NCBI RefSeq assembly: GCF_002776525.5
Contig: NC_045436.1
Coordinates: 158,907,141-158,971,140 of the forward strand
Direction of reading: 5' to 3'
Origin: Piliocolobus tephrosceles
Lineage: Eukaryota; Chordata; Mammalia; Primates; Cercopithecidae
DNA length: 64,000 bases
Shown: positions 30,330 to 43,959 of the stretch, in pieces
How positions within the stretch are numbered: the first letter of the stretch is position 1
Layout of the letters: each line of letters opens with the position of its first letter
Translations under genes and position numbers: made by a program
The notes under the pieces: generated by a model
Seen by the model: only the letters and a program-made list of their open reading frames with translations
Told to the model about the DNA's origin: nothing
Databases searched by the model: none

Positions 30330-30865
30330 ATGGCAGTTTTTATGTGTCAACGTGTCTAGACTATAGCATCCAGTTATTCAGTCAAACACTAACCTGGGTG
30401 CTACTGTGATGGTATTTTGTAAACACAGTTAACATCTACCATCAGTTGACTTTAAGCAAAGGAAATTATTCTTGGAAATGTGGGTGGGCCTGATCCAATC
30501 AGTAAGAAAGCCTTTTCTGAGAAAGAAATTCTGCCCCAAGACGGCAGCATCATCGCCTGCCCAAGAGTTTCCAATCTGCCAGCCTATCCTACGGATTTTG
30601 GATTTGGATTTGGATCTCTTCAATCACCTCAGCCAATTCCTTGAAATAAATCTCTATGTTTTATCTATCTCTATCTAGGTAGATATGTAGACACATGTGT
30701 GAAACAATTACTTTAAGTTATATCTTTGAGTATTTTAAGTGCAATTAAATAATTAGTATTATAATTACAGATACGTACTATATAAAATTATTAATTTTTA
30801 ATAATGAACATATACATTCATTCTTCTGGTTCTATTTCTGTATAGAACCCTGACTAATACAGGGT
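30330..30865 (+). mobile_element. Old LTR-type repeat, plus strand
   Basis: Contains the TTGACTTTAAGCAAAGG, GTGGGCCTGATCCAATCAGT and AAATAAATCTCTATG blocks and ends GAACCCTGACTAATACAGG. It is the same family as 27241-27765 but in opposite orientation, on the far side of the ERV pol remnant. Family name uncertain. Confidence 0.55.
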
Positions 30866-31599
30866 CTTTTAAAACATTAAGAGAAAAAATAGTCACTCTT
30901 TGCTTCAACGGATATATCTAGAACCCAAAGAAAGTACTGAAAGATTTTAGTTTAATAGAACAAAGAACTTTTCACAAACCAGAACTGTCTACTAATGGAA
31001 AAGTCATTCAGGAGGAATAAGTTCCCAGTCACCCAAAGTATTTGAGGAGCTAATGAATGACAATCTATAAGGGATACACCAGACAAGTTCCTGTAATTAG
31101 CAGACAGTTTGAGCATTAGGCTTTGTCCACTTCTTTGAGTTCAAAGTCTGTAATTCTGTAACAGAATGGTGTGATCTTAGATTATTAGCAAGATATATCT
31201 TAACCCAAGTAGAAAATGAAAGCAATATCAACCAAAACAGTAAAGCAAAAAAGCTCAAATAAATCCTAAGTTTTAAAGGGATCAGGGACAAGGCAAGAAG
31301 CAAAAAAAAAAAAAAAAAAAGTTTAACTATTTGGTTTGGTGTTTATTGTATCTTATAACATTCAGCATTTGAACACAAGTTGTTCCAATTTCTTAGCTTT
31401 TTAAATTATATCATATCAAGGTATAAGCTTTTATGCCTTTACTTCACAATAAAGTTCATATGACAATGAACTTGATTTTCAGGACAACAGAATAGAAAGG
31501 CTTTCACTGTATTTAATATCCACATATAGCTCCACCTATACCACCTATTACCACCTCCACAGCTAACAAGGGAGCTCTAGCACTTTCTCTCCCCGGACA

Positions 31600-32230
31600 A
31601 AAGCCTACTAATTGGTCTCCCTGCTCTAAGACTAGACCTTCTGGAGTGTCATTTCAGTTAAATAGCTGAAGGGATCATTTCCAAACATAAATCAATTCAT
31701 GTCACACCTCTTCTCAAAAACCCTGCAGTAGCTCCCCATCTCAGAGTAAATGACATGCAATGACAATATCCTTACATCTTGTAGATGATGTCTACAAGAC
31801 TCTGTACATTCTAGCCTAGACCACCTCTCTGATCTATTCTATTACTCTCTCCATTGCTTACTCCACACCAGCCCTGTGGTCTCCTGGAAGTTTCTCCAAA
31901 AATCCAAAAATGCTATCCAACAGGGCCCATGCACATGCCATTCTCTCCACCTGAAGGGTATCTTATCACTTTGTCCCTTCCTTCCCTCTTCTCAAATATC
32001 AACTATGAAGATTTTCCTGACCGCCTTACATAACAGCAAACACACATACACTTTCCCTACCATTCTCTTCCTTCTCACCCTAGTTTTATTTCCTTCATTG
32101 CATTTATCATCTCCTGATAAATATTTGTCTACTCATTAACTGTCTTATCCTCACTGAAATTAAGCTCATTGTTTTCGTCATTGCTCCAATACCTACAATA
32201 CCTGTAAGTATCTAATGAGTACATATTGAA
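31600..32230 (+). repeat. L2 3' region, long
   Basis: CTAATTGGTCTCCCTGCTCT, ATTCATGTCACACCTCTTCT, ACACCAGCCCTGTGGTCTCC, CACATGCCATTCTCTCCACC, and the tail CCAATACCTACAATACCTGT. Explains the short open frame at 31876-32139, which is not a gene. Confidence 0.8.
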
Positions 32231-32644
32231 GTAATATATTAGCCTTAAGCTAAAATTTCAAACAATCTTCTCAGTTATATAAATACGCTCCTAAACAGAA
32301 AAAAAGCTTTAAGAAGGAAAAAGTTCATATACTGTCCTAGTTCTCCTTACATCCTTCTCACTGATTTGGTTTTACAGAGAATATGAAAGGAAAGTAAATG
32401 TTCTGCCTGTCACAGTTCTCCTCTGTTCCACTTAATCTCAAATTATGAGCTCACATAGCCACAACTTCCTTGTTTGTCAAATAAGAGGAATTGGCCTATG
32501 GTGATCAGCTTCTTAAAAATCAAGTATCTAAAAATCATTTTTGAAATAAGGTTTACATGTAATTTTCAATAAGCCATAATGGAATGTCTCAGTAATCAGG
32601 ATAAATCAACACTGTATATTTACATGAATAGACATATATGTATA

Positions 32645-32665
32645 CCCTATATATATATATATAAT
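32645..32665. repeat. (TA)n microsatellite
   Basis: CCCTATATATATATATATAA, nine or so TA units. Confidence 0.9.
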
Positions 32666-33039
32666 CTGAGGTGCTACATTTGACTTCATTCTCATAATGC
32701 AACTAGCACTGAATGCTGTATTTTAAGTTTTACTGCTCTTATAAACTACATAGCCTGATAATCAAGGTAAACAATTTGTATATCTGAAAGTTACATTCTG
32801 ATTTCACCCAGGCAAAACACAAACCTGAAAAAATACTCAGAAATGAAAACTATGTTACAAACATCATCCATTGAAATCCTATATGCTTTATTCAAAAGAG
32901 GATCCTTCATACCATCAATATTTACAACTCAAGCCTTGATACTCCTATTTTCCAGTCTTAGCAGATACCAAAAAATAAAAAGATACCTGTCCAGTAAATA
33001 AGCTGATATAATCATATGCTGATGACTCCATTTATTTAC

Positions 33040-33290
33040 ATTCAAAAACAGGGAAGCAAATTTATGGCATTAAAGTAAGGACAGCGGTTACTTGGGCAAA
33101 AGCACATAGCGATTTCAAGAGGACATGGAGGACTTCTGGGTAAAGGCAACGCTACGTTTCTTGATCTGGGTGCTAATAACATGTGCGTATTCACTTTGTT
33201 AAAAATGGTTGAAATGAGCTGTATACTGATGATTTGAGCCCTTTTCTGTACTGTTATACTGTATTTAAGTAAAAAGCTTTTGGAAAACTA
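33040..33290 (+). mobile_element. L1-like 3' tail fragment
   Basis: AGGACAGCGGTTACTTGGGC, CTTCTGGGTAAAGGCAACGC, TTCTTGATCTGGGTGCTAAT and CACTTTGTTAAAAATGG follow the order of old L1 3' ends. Confidence 0.65.
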
Positions 33291-33534
33291 GATATCACAG
33301 CAATTCAAAACCATGAAAAATAAGGTTGAACACGAACAGCGGAACACAAATCAACAATCCTTAAGAATATCTGTGTTTTCGCATGTGTACCAATGCTAAT
33401 ATTGTGCCTATGAACAGCACCCACTACATTCTAAGAAAGAAAGTAGGGAAATAAGTAATACATTTTAGAAATAATTTGCCTCCAAAATGTTTGAAATAAA
33501 GTAAGTTTTATAACTTAAAGGAGTCAAGGTTCAA

Positions 33535-33770
33535 TTACTCAAGAGGCAAGAGTGGTTAACGATATGAATCTTGTTATGAGAATTCTGTCTCACCCACTTG
33601 CCAGTTCCATGAACTCGTGTTTAACCTCCCTGGGTCTGTGTTACATCACCTATAAAATAGGGATCTACCCCATAAGCTTGTGAAGACTAAATGAGTTATT
33701 TCATGTAAAGCATTCAGAGCAGGTGCCTGATATATGTAAGTATTCAATAAATGGTTGTTCACTCATGTGG
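33535..33770 (+). repeat. MIR element, nearly full length
   Basis: CTGTCTCACCCACTTGCCAG, TTAACCTCCCTGGGTCTGTG, CACCTATAAAATAGGGATCT, AGTATTCAATAAATGG. Confidence 0.85.
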
Positions 33771-34630
33771 GATACTTAATCCCCCAATGGTGCTAAATAG
33801 GGTGTTTCTACTATGGCCAACTGACAGATGAACACTGAAATGCAAAGAGCCCCTTCTTAAAATAGCTTGTACATTACCCTGCCTATACAACGAGACAACT
33901 TCCTATTAGTTTACTTTATATTTAAATGTCCTAAAGTAGTTGCAGTAGAAGCAATAAGTCACACTCTAGCCCTATTCTGGTTCTTTTCTAAACCTTTATT
34001 ACAAACAGGCTTAAGAATTAAATAACCATTTTAAGTAGAGCATCATCATAGAAGGAAACTGTAGGATTTTAAAATACAGTAATAGCTAATGCTTTCTAAG
34101 AGTTACTATGTAGAAAACACTGTACTAAACATTTTCCTATACTGATCTTTATTGCTCACAACAACCCTATTAAGTAGGTATGTTGTTCACCCTCACTAAA
34201 ATGGCCTAAGTCTCTTTTACTGGAGAACACATTTTATTTCATCTTTTTCACCTTCCTAACCAGGCACACACAGTCTCCCACATCGAAGGGGCTCAGGGTT
34301 ATTTGCAGGAACTGGTTCGTTATAAAGATGATCGGCTGTAACTCTCAAGCCCAACTTGCATTTGGGTGAATTCTAGAGTTAGTACCTTCTTTTCCAGAGA
34401 AATATAAGGAACTCAGGTATCTAATCCCATTATTTCAGTCCCATTTGAGATAACTTCCCTGGTTTGCTGAGAGGCTCATCCATTTGTGACATATTAATCC
34501 AGGTAACAATCTGATCATACCATTGCTCACAGTAACTTTTCAAAGAGTAAGATAAATGCCAAGGATCAATTTCATGGCTATATAATAAGAAAATAAGCTA
34601 TCACCATCATACCAAAATAAATAACCTTAC

Positions 34631-34690
34631 AGATTTACATGGCTCACTCAGCACAGCCATGTGAGATTTACATGGCTCACTCAGCACAGC
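34631..34690. repeat. Tandem duplication, 33-base unit
   Basis: The block starting AGATTTACATGGCTCACTCA at 34631 is repeated from 34664. The first 27 bases of the two copies are identical, so it is recent. Confidence 0.95.
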
Positions 34691-35274
34691 ACATGGTGCT
34701 TTGTTTCTGTCAATTACAAAAGGAACATTTGATACAGCATTAAGTCTCCTTCAAAGAGATTAATAAACATAGCAGTAAATTTTCATTTGTAAATTAACCT
34801 TCAAAGAGTCTTTTCATACTGTATTTTAATTATACAATTCTACTGTTACTGCAGCTGTGTTACAAAGAATGGATCTGTTAAACTGCTTTGCCCACCATAA
34901 TGTAACTTATTATACACTTTCAGTACCTCAGTCAACATCCTAGCATATACTAGTATACCTCATTCCTGTGTTTCTATAATACAGTAATTCCAAGACATTG
35001 TGCCAATCCCTCTATTTCCTAAGGGAAAAAAATACCTAATTCACTGAACACCAAATTATATACAATATAAGACAGGTATATACGTGCACGTTTTCAATTT
35101 AATCCTTACCATGACCTTTAAAGACAGTGATTATCTCTTTATTTTTAATCCAAGGAGAAATTGAAGCAAAGGATTCTGAGTTAGCAAATAATATACCATT
35201 TATATGCAAGTTTATTTATAAAGCCTAGTTCCTTTATTTCACACAGTTTTCCTCCCAACCCTCCCGCTTTCTCA

Positions 35275-35628
<354 letters not shown>

Positions 35629-35688
35629 GACACACAGACAGCACCTGGATTTATATATAATAGTTCAAGCCATAACAAGAGACTAATG

Positions 35689-36022
<334 letters not shown>

Positions 36023-36066
36023 TTAAGAAACTAGGTTTCTAGATAAAACCAGAATTACAAGGGGGC

Positions 36067-36096
36067 ACTGCTTCTTGGCCTTTTGGCTAAGATCAA
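36067..36096 (+). pseudogene. U2 snRNA 5'-end fragment
   Basis: Thirty bases containing CTTCTTGGCCTTTTGGCTAA and then GATCAA match the first 30 bases of U2 snRNA with two or three changes. The match stops abruptly, so only the extreme 5' end is present. Truncated U2 retropseudogenes are common in primates. There is no snRNA promoter (PSE) upstream; a poly-A-tailed Alu ends about 70 bases before it. Confidence 0.65.
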
Positions 36097-36639
36097 ACAT
36101 AAAATTACAATTGAAGGAAAAAACTAGCAACAACTGAAACTTTACAAAACTGGAAAAAATGAAACCGCAATTAACTTATTATTAATAGAAAGCTCAACCC
36201 TTTTCACAGTATCACATTTTTACAAGAATCACCATAAGAGAATGTCAGAAAAGAATCAGTCTTCATCTTCTCATTAGTTTTACACATCTTTTGCCAGAGC
36301 AATCTCAACCCCCAATTACAAGGGACAGTGTATTTAACAACACAGAAAAGGGAAACCAATCATACTCTAAATAATCAAAGAAATAAAAACATGACATTTC
36401 ACTGAAAATACCAAAGATTCTTTTTCAATAAAAACGCTATTGGGCACTCAAAAACACAACCCTTCCAGAAAGCAATCTGTCAGTAAATATACACAAATAC
36501 GTATTTTCTTAAACCTTAAAATATTCATATCTTTTAATTTAACAGTATGCTTCTAGGAAGGTGTCCTTAAAATCCAAATTGCAGAAAAGATTTACGCAAA
36601 AAATGTTTATAACAATATTTTTTAAAGAAAACTCAAAAC

Positions 36640-36675
36640 AATCTATCCAACAATGGGAATCTATCCAACAATGAG
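36640..36675. repeat. Tandem duplication, 18-base unit
   Basis: AATCTATCCAACAATGGG followed directly by AATCTATCCAACAATGAG. Confidence 0.92.
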
Positions 36676-36778
36676 TAAATAATTTATAACTTCCATTCCA
36701 TTTAATAGTTAAGAAAAAGCTCAGGATACATTGGATTTTTAAAAGATGCAAAATTCTATCTAAAAGGATTGCAACTTG

Positions 36779-37445
36779 TCTTAGTCCATTCAGGTTGCTA
36801 TAACAAAATACCTTATACTGGTTAATTTAGAAAGAACAGCAATTTTTTTGCTTATAGTTCTAAAGGCTGGGAAGTCCAAGATAAAGGCACCAGCAGATTC
36901 AGTTTCTGGAGAGGGCTCTCCTGCTTTACAGGTGGCACCTTGTTTGCTATACCCTTACATGGCAGAAGGGAAGGGCAAAAGTGGCTTTTTTTCTTTTTTT
37001 GAGATGGAGTCTCGCTCTGTCGTCCAGGCTAGAGTGCAGCAGTGCAATCTCGGCTCACTGCAACCTCTGCCTCCAGAGTTCAAGCCATTCTTCTGCCTCA
37101 GCCTCCCAAGTAGCTGGGACTACAGGCATGCACCACCACACCTGGCTAAATTTTGTATTTTTTGTAAAGACGGGGTTTCACCATATTGGCCAGGCTGGTC
37201 TCAAACTCCTGACCTCAGGTGATCTGCCTGCCTCGGCCTCCCAAAGAGCTGGGATTACAGGCATGAGCCACCACGCCCCGCCCCCTCTGGCCTCCTTTAG
37301 AAGGGCACTAATCCCATTCATAAGGGTTTTGTCCTTATGACCTAATCACTTCCCAAACGCTCGACCTCTTAGTACCACCATCACCTTGAGGGTTAGGTTT
37401 CAATATATAAATGTTGGGGAAACACACATATTCAGAACATAGCAC
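36779..37445 (-). mobile_element. LTR-type repeat interrupted by an Alu
   Basis: The plus strand begins CTTAGTCCATTCAGGTTGCT and ends TGTTGGGGAAACACACATAT plus TCAGAACATAGCA, the reverse of the family at 26326-26666. An Alu (36985-37282) is inserted in it and splits it, so this element is the older of the two. Confidence 0.6.
36985..37282 (-). mobile_element. Alu element inserted in an LTR-type repeat
   Basis: T-rich tail and GAGATGGAGTCTCGCTCTGT through GAGCCACCACGCCCCGCCC. It splits the element listed at 36779-37445. Confidence 0.93.
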
Positions 37446-37742
37446 AACTACATAAAATAATACCACATATACATATAAAATAGAACAATACCAAAATGGT
37501 TCTTTCTGAAGAGTACAATTTATTTTATTCTTGTCTACACTTATATTTTCCAAGTTCAAAATAAGAAAACCTACGTATGTAATAATAAAATTTGAGATAA
37601 CATAGTACCCATTTCAAGAATCCTAAGATCTTTGAAAAAAATCATTTCTAAAACATTTAAGTTACCGCATCTGGTTTAAAATGCATTAAATATTTCCTCT
37701 AGTTTAATTCTAATTTGGCTGTCTATTCTCAGGGGGAAAAAA

Positions 37743-37768
37743 TTATATATATACATATATATATATGA
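37743..37768. repeat. (TA)n microsatellite
   Basis: TATATATATACATATATATA type alternation. Confidence 0.9.
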
Positions 37769-38019
37769 AGGTTTATGCACAAAAGGTATGAACCAAGGCA
37801 TCCAGAAAGTTTTATGGAGTACCTATGAGATACTGTGTACTATCTAGACACTACATGTAGTAGTATACTACAAGGGCCCAATCCTTTTACAGCTTATATT
37901 TCTGTGGATAAGTACAGATAACAAGTTAATAAGCACATTAAAATGTAATTTCTGGTTAGAAGTATTATAAAGGAAATTAACAAAATACTGTGCATGTTTA
38001 TCAGAGACAGTACAAACTG

Positions 38020-38570
38020 AGCCTGCTCCTATAGGAAGTCACCAAAAAAAGTCCTGAGAAAAATACAAAACCGAAAATATACTACATCCAAACATGCAAA
38101 AAGCTGAGCAAGAACAATCAAGACATGGGAAACCTCAAGTGCCACGGCCCAGAAACAGAGAAAGAGTTTCACATACTCCAGCAGCAGAAAGGAAGGTGGG
38201 TAGATGGAAATGGTAAAAACAGATGAAGCTACAAAGGTAGACAGGGGCCAGATCATGCAGCAATTTGCAGGTCAACGTGAAGGGTTTCTATTCTATCATA
38301 ATTACGTGAGAAGTCATTAAAGAGGGGGGAGAAAATTATCTTACGTGTACAGTCTTCTGAGATTAGGCTGCAGAAGGTAAAGAACGATAACAAGTTAAGG
38401 TACTGCAGGAATCCCAGTAAGAGGGAATGGTAGCCTAGACCACAGTGATGGCAATGAAAATAGAAAAAAGCAGAGAAACTCAAGACATAATGTAGTGGCT
38501 AGAACCCATAGTATTTGCTGGCAGGAGGTCAGAATGTGGGCAATGAGGGCCCAGAACAATCAAGTATACC
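38020..38570. repeat. Ancient interspersed repeat, family unassigned
   Basis: Blocks such as AGACAGGGGCCAGATCATGC, GTCAACGTGAAGGGTTTCTA and CTGCAGGAATCCCAGTAAGA recur in many mammalian genomes as an old dispersed repeat. I cannot name the family. A weaker relative may be at 2220-2600. Confidence 0.45.
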
Positions 38571-38744
38571 TCTTAGAACTCTGGCTGAATCATTACTTAC
38601 AAAGCTAAAACGTAAAGTGTGTTTCTAATAATAAGGAATAGTTATGTATACTATGAAGCATCCGTGAGATGAAACATTACTAATGTTTGTGGAAGGCTTG
38701 CTTCTCTTTACTATCTATGAGGTAATGGACATGATACTTATATA

Positions 38745-38875
38745 GTCCTTCAGTTTCCTCAAATAATTACTACAAATAATACCTATTGCTCTCATAGAGT
38801 TGTTGGGAGAATTAAATGTGAACCTATGAAAAACACTTAACACAGTGACTGTACTCGATAAATTAAAGCTATCAG
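38745..38875 (+). repeat. MIR fragment
   Basis: CTTCAGTTTCCTCAAATAAT ... AGAGTTGTTGGGAGAATTAA ... CACTTAACACAGTGACTG. Confidence 0.7.
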
Positions 38876-39368
38876 AAGTCATAGTCATAACATCTCACCA
38901 CCCAGAATAAAAAAAAAAAAAAGGTATTCAATAAATGTTTTGTAGATGAATAGAAAAGCAGACAAAAGAAATGGTATAATATCCCAGGTCACCTGACTCA
39001 ATCCCATAATCCTTCCACAAAACTATGCACTCTTCACCAAAGGCAGGTAAAAAAAGATTAACAGTTTCACAACCGTTAGACTGTGAAATCAACTAAGTGA
39101 AACCATGAAATCCTCATTAGAGATTTTTGGTACAAATTATACAAAAATGCAAGATCTACACTGTCATGTAGATTACATAGTTAAGTAAATACACAGTCAA
39201 GTAGATTAACTAGAATAATAGGTAAGTTTCTGAGTCACAAAAGTAATTGAAAAGTTTACTGGCCTACTTACAGGCTGATGAGTCAAGCTGAATGCAATAC
39301 AAAAAGAGCACATGACAGGGGAGACAAAGCAGCAAGAAAATATTAAAATACAGTCAAAAGTCAGATAG

Positions 39369-39728
39369 TGATATGGTTTGGCTCTGTGTCCCCACCCAAA
39401 TCTGATCTCCAATTGCAATCTCCATGTGTGGAGGGAGGATCCTGATGGGAGGTGATTGGCCTACAGGGGCAGTTTCCCCCATGCTGTTCTCATGATAGTG
39501 AGGGAGTTCTCATGAGAGCCGATGGTTTTAAGTGCGGCACTTCCTTGCTCTCTCTCTCCTGTCGCCATGTAAGATGTGCCTTGCTTCCCCTTCGCCTTCT
39601 GCCATGATTGTAAGTTTCCTGAGGCCTCCTAAGCCAGGTGGAAGTGCAAGTCAATTAAACCCCTTTTGTGTATAAATTACCCAGTCTCAGGGACTATCTT
39701 TATAGCAGTGTGAAAATGAACTAATACA
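39369..39728 (+). mobile_element. THE1/MST solo LTR (MaLR)
   Basis: Begins TGATATGGTTTGGCTCTGTG, contains CATGCTGTTCTCATGATAGT, and ends AGTGTGAAAATGAACTAATA. These are diagnostic blocks of THE1/MST LTRs. Near full length, no internal region attached. Confidence 0.9.
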
Positions 39729-39779
39729 AATGGGGAATACGAGTGAGTGACTAAATAAGAGAACAGAACCTGAAACCTG

Positions 39780-41700
39780 GAAGGGAAGGAAAAAGAGATA
39801 TACCAAAAATCAGGATTAGTCAGAGTCTGAGAGACAATCACAGACTAGGAGAAGCAGGTAATTACCTCTCCCACCCACAAGGCCCAGGCAAAGATCCATT
39901 GCCCCTAAGGGAGAGACAGAAGTAAAAGCCTACTACACTTCAAGGACACAGAGACCCTCCTGACCCATGATCCCATACCAAAACTAAGCAGAAGTACACT
40001 ACTGCTAGAGGACGGACAGAAAACTCTCCGTCCCAAGTACTACCTCAGTCATGAGACACAATTTGGCTGCCATGGGAGGGGAAAGATTGGGGGAGAGGAG
40101 AAGACCGAAAAGGTTCTACTCTCAAGACTCAGGCTCACAAGCCCTACCTAAGACTGAGAGTAGACCAGGAAAACCAAGAATTTCTCCACCCCCCATTACA
40201 AACCTAGCATATATAAAAAAGAATCCACTATAGAACAGGATGTTCCTGACAGCTGCCAACAGAGCAGTGTCTTAGTCCCTTTGTGCAGCCATAACAGAAT
40301 ATCTGAGACAGTGTAATTTATAAAGAACAGCAATCCATTTTTATTTCCTCACTGTTCTGGAGGCTGGGAAGTCCAAGATGAAGACACCAGCATCTAGCTA
40401 CAGCCTTCTTGCTGAGTCACTACACAGCAGAAAGGCAAAGAGAGCGAGACAAAAGGGAGCCACACTTGCCCTATATTTTACAACATTAATCCCACCTATG
40501 AGGGCAGAGCCCTCATGGTCAAAGCACCTCTTAAAGGTCCCATTTCTCAGTACTGTTACAAGGGCAATTAAATTTCAACAGGAGTTTTAGAGAGGACAAA
40601 TGTTCAAACCACAGCAAGCAGGAACACCACTCAGTCCATCCAAAGCACAAAATAACAGCAACCCGACGTGAGAGAAATTTAGGTCTGTGGTGCACTGAAG
40701 GTGATGATAGAAACAACAGAGCCATATCCAGACCAAGTAATGACAAAACTAACTCAACCTACCATACTAACAGTGTGACAGAGGAGGTGTACCCATTTCT
40801 AGACACAGGTTAATCTATCATTCAAAAATTATGAGACACATTTAAAGAAGGAAAAAAAAAACCCCCCATCGTTAAGAGATAAAGCAAACAATGGAACCAA
40901 ACAGAGATTACCTAGATGTTGGAACTAATCAGAGATGCTAAAATAACTATGATTCATAAATATGTTAAAAGAGGTAAAGGAAAAGATTAATATGTTAAAG
41001 GATCTGGACAACATAAGAACAGATACGAAATTTTAGTAGGGATACGGAAACTATAAGAGAGTCAAATAGGAATGCTAAAATTAAAAATAAGAATTTATCA
41101 AAGATGGAGAATCCCTTTGACAGGATTATTCATGAACTTAGGTCAACAGAAGTCATCCAAACTGAAACAGAAAAAAAAGGGGAGAGGTGTTTTTTTAAAT
41201 AAAGAAACCGTAAGGAAACACCATTATCAAATAGTCTAACATATACTTAATTGTTGTCCCAAGGGAGACTAGAGAAAGCAAAGGAAAAAAGAATTATCTG
41301 AAAAGATAATGGCCAGGATTTTCCAAAATTAACAAAAGACAACCAAGATCCAAAGAGGTCAGAAAGCCCTCTTAAAATTGGTTAAGTTATAGTTACCTTA
41401 AATCAGGCAAGTCAAAGCAAAAGGTTAATACAAAACAATATAGCTTGGAATAACTAACTATTGGAAAGTACATATGTAACAGATATTGTAAAAATATTTC
41501 TATCACCGATAAAAAGATGACATTCTATTTACCATCTCCACACGAAAAACAAAAAAACTCAAATGGTCTAAAACGAAAAAAAAGACAGTAAGAGACAGAA
41601 AAAACCTGAACTGTAAAGTATAATCCAATAATTAAACATACACTGTAGTTTTCTGCCAAAAGCCACTAAACCAGTGAAGACACTGACTATAGTACTTTGG
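39780..41700 (+). mobile_element. HAL1/L1 ORF1-like old LINE, split by an LTR-type repeat
   Basis: Both sides of the 40268-40620 insertion have the wording of an old L1/HAL1 5' and ORF1 region: AATCAGAGATGCTAAAATAA, GAGAGTCAAATAGGAATGCT, ATAATGGCCAGGATTTTCCA, AACAAAAGACAACCAAGATC. No usable ORF. Assignment to HAL1 rather than L1M is a guess. Confidence 0.55.
40268..40620 (-). mobile_element. LTR-type repeat, inserted in a HAL1/L1-like region
   Basis: The plus strand begins TCTTAGTCCCTTTGTGCAGC and ends ACAAATGTTCAAACCACAGC. Same family as 36779-37445. The sequences on both sides look like parts of one old L1/HAL1 copy, so it was inserted into that element. Confidence 0.6.
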
Positions 41701-43955
41701 CCAAAAAACTGTCAATTTTCAGCAAGTACATTAAATAAAGGCATTTGGTTATGAGTTAAAAAAAACAATTATTATATATAAATTTAGTAAGTCCTCTAGA
41801 TGATAATTCCACTTTATGAAAATTCTAACAAACCCACAAATTTATCTATGGTTTCTCATTTCCACTACTGTGAGAATTTTTACGTTAGAGTAACTGGAAA
41901 AGAAGGGATCTAGAGGTTGATAAGAGTAACGCAAGGCAGGGCCAGTTTTCATACTTTTAAAATGCAACCCTGAGTTAAAGGAAACCTAGGTAAAGTCCAC
42001 TTGGCCTTAAAAGTGTATCCCTGTGACTCAAAAGTGGGAAAGTGTTACAATCCAAAGACCTACCTAGGTGGTGGGAACAGAGCCAGGAAAGACTGTCCAA
42101 CATCCTCATGTCTTAACATAAAGCCTCTAGAGGAAGAATTCTAATTTTACCAATACCCTGTTACTGAAGTGGTTTCATTCATAGTAGTGGAGAAATTAAA
42201 GACTTCTTAAATAAGTTTACCCCAAACCTTTTCCATTTGATTCATCCAAATCAATCAACATTTCTGAGACCGTGTGGACTCCTAAGACATGTGAATCAAC
42301 AATTTCAAGTAACAAAAACAAGACATCTAGCTTTTCAATGGATTGGACACTGAGCCGCTAATATGCTCCTTTGTGTACATACAATCTACTACAAGCGAAC
42401 ATGGGTTTTCAAACATCTCATAAGCTACAGAAGGAAATACTGAACTCTTCCTAATAATAAAAGGATGATAAATGGAAACTAACTTTTCTGAATTACTAAT
42501 TCAGAACATGCAAATGATTACAATGGTACTTTCTTTTAGCAAATATAAATATTAATAAGGGCTTTTGTGGGGCTCCAGACTGTCTGAAGCCCATTTTTCC
42601 CAAAGGTCTGTTTTTCAATTTGAAATTTTCCTAGTATAAGATTTTTCAAGAACATCTCCATAATAATTAGAAAGGAATTGTCTATAAACATATCATGTCT
42701 TGCTTGGGAATTTGTATTTAACTAAAAACAGCTCCCATTTATCTAGAAATCTTGAAGACTGACTAAATACAAAGACTTATTATCTTTTCATTCCTACAGA
42801 GTCTGTTCTCATGTTGTTACATTATAAATTAGAGGCCTGAGACTCATACCAGCTTCTTACTCCTTTACTAATCTAGAACACGCAGAAAAAAATAATCCTA
42901 ATTATTAACGTATTTAGGGCTTACGATGAAAAGCCACCTGCCTGAAAACAAACTTAAAGACTTCAAAATGTAAAACTAAATTTTTAGTACACTACAAAAG
43001 TTACCAGATAATGTTATAAACACGTTTAAACAACTCATCATAGATTATTCATATATAAGTTTAGTTACATACAGAGGACCAGTATATGTGCATATTTCTA
43101 TAAGATTTTTAAACAAATCTCATAAAAAATACTATATAGCATATGGCAAAAACAACACAAAACTAGGAGTTAATAGATCTGAGTTCTAATTCTAGGTCTA
43201 TTACACTAAGTTAAACTTGACTGTAAGTTAAGAATATGGATATGCTTTGTATAAAACTCAAAGAGATTTATCATTGTGATTTGTATAACTGATATTATGA
43301 GTTAAAAGATTAATAAATAAAACCAATGTGCCATTCAGTTTCAGTTAGAGGAATCTGCAAACTAGTGAGTACTGGAATGCGCAGCAATCATAATATGAAG
43401 AAGCTAATTTTATTCTAAGACCACATACTGCACGTAGCAAAACTACAATTGCCCAACAAATGACCACAGCATTAAAAGTAAAATTATGACAGCAGCAACT
43501 TCATTAGTTTAGTTTTCTCCTACTTCTCCGGCATCTAAAAAGTGTCTGCTATCTAGCACATAGTAGACATTCAAACATTTATTGAATAAATATCCTCCAC
43601 AACTAAGTGCCACCATATAACCTCACAGTCTATGCGTAATACTTATCGATTTTACTACTTCCAATTTCATATTAACCAGCACTTTTTTAATGTTCTTAAA
43701 ATCTGTGAGACTATAAATCAAATAAAATTGTAACATTTTAAATAATCCATTCTTTATTTCCCTAAACTTGAAAAGATATGAAATTATCCGTTAAAAGAGG
43801 AGAGTTCATAACTTAAGCCAAATGAGTAATATATTAATAACTGCTCAGTTTATGTAAATGAAGAACTGAAAGCTGATCCTGTAACATTTGTCCACTAGAA
43901 GTTACTAGTCACCAATAAAGATGTGCCACAGTTCTTCCTAAAAGTACTTAACAGT
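41700..43955. other. Intron, no Alu, mostly unassigned
   Basis: AT-rich, without long frames. A short L2-like tail (CTAGCACATAGTAGACATTC) lies near 43553-43590. Confidence 0.45.
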
Positions 43956-43959
43956 ACTT

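Noticed and set aside
31876..32139. 87-codon frame as a gene
   Set aside because: It lies inside an L2 3' region.
36848..37340. Open frames of 119-124 codons
   Set aside because: Most of both frames is Alu-encoded peptide text; the same wording recurs in other Alu copies of this window.
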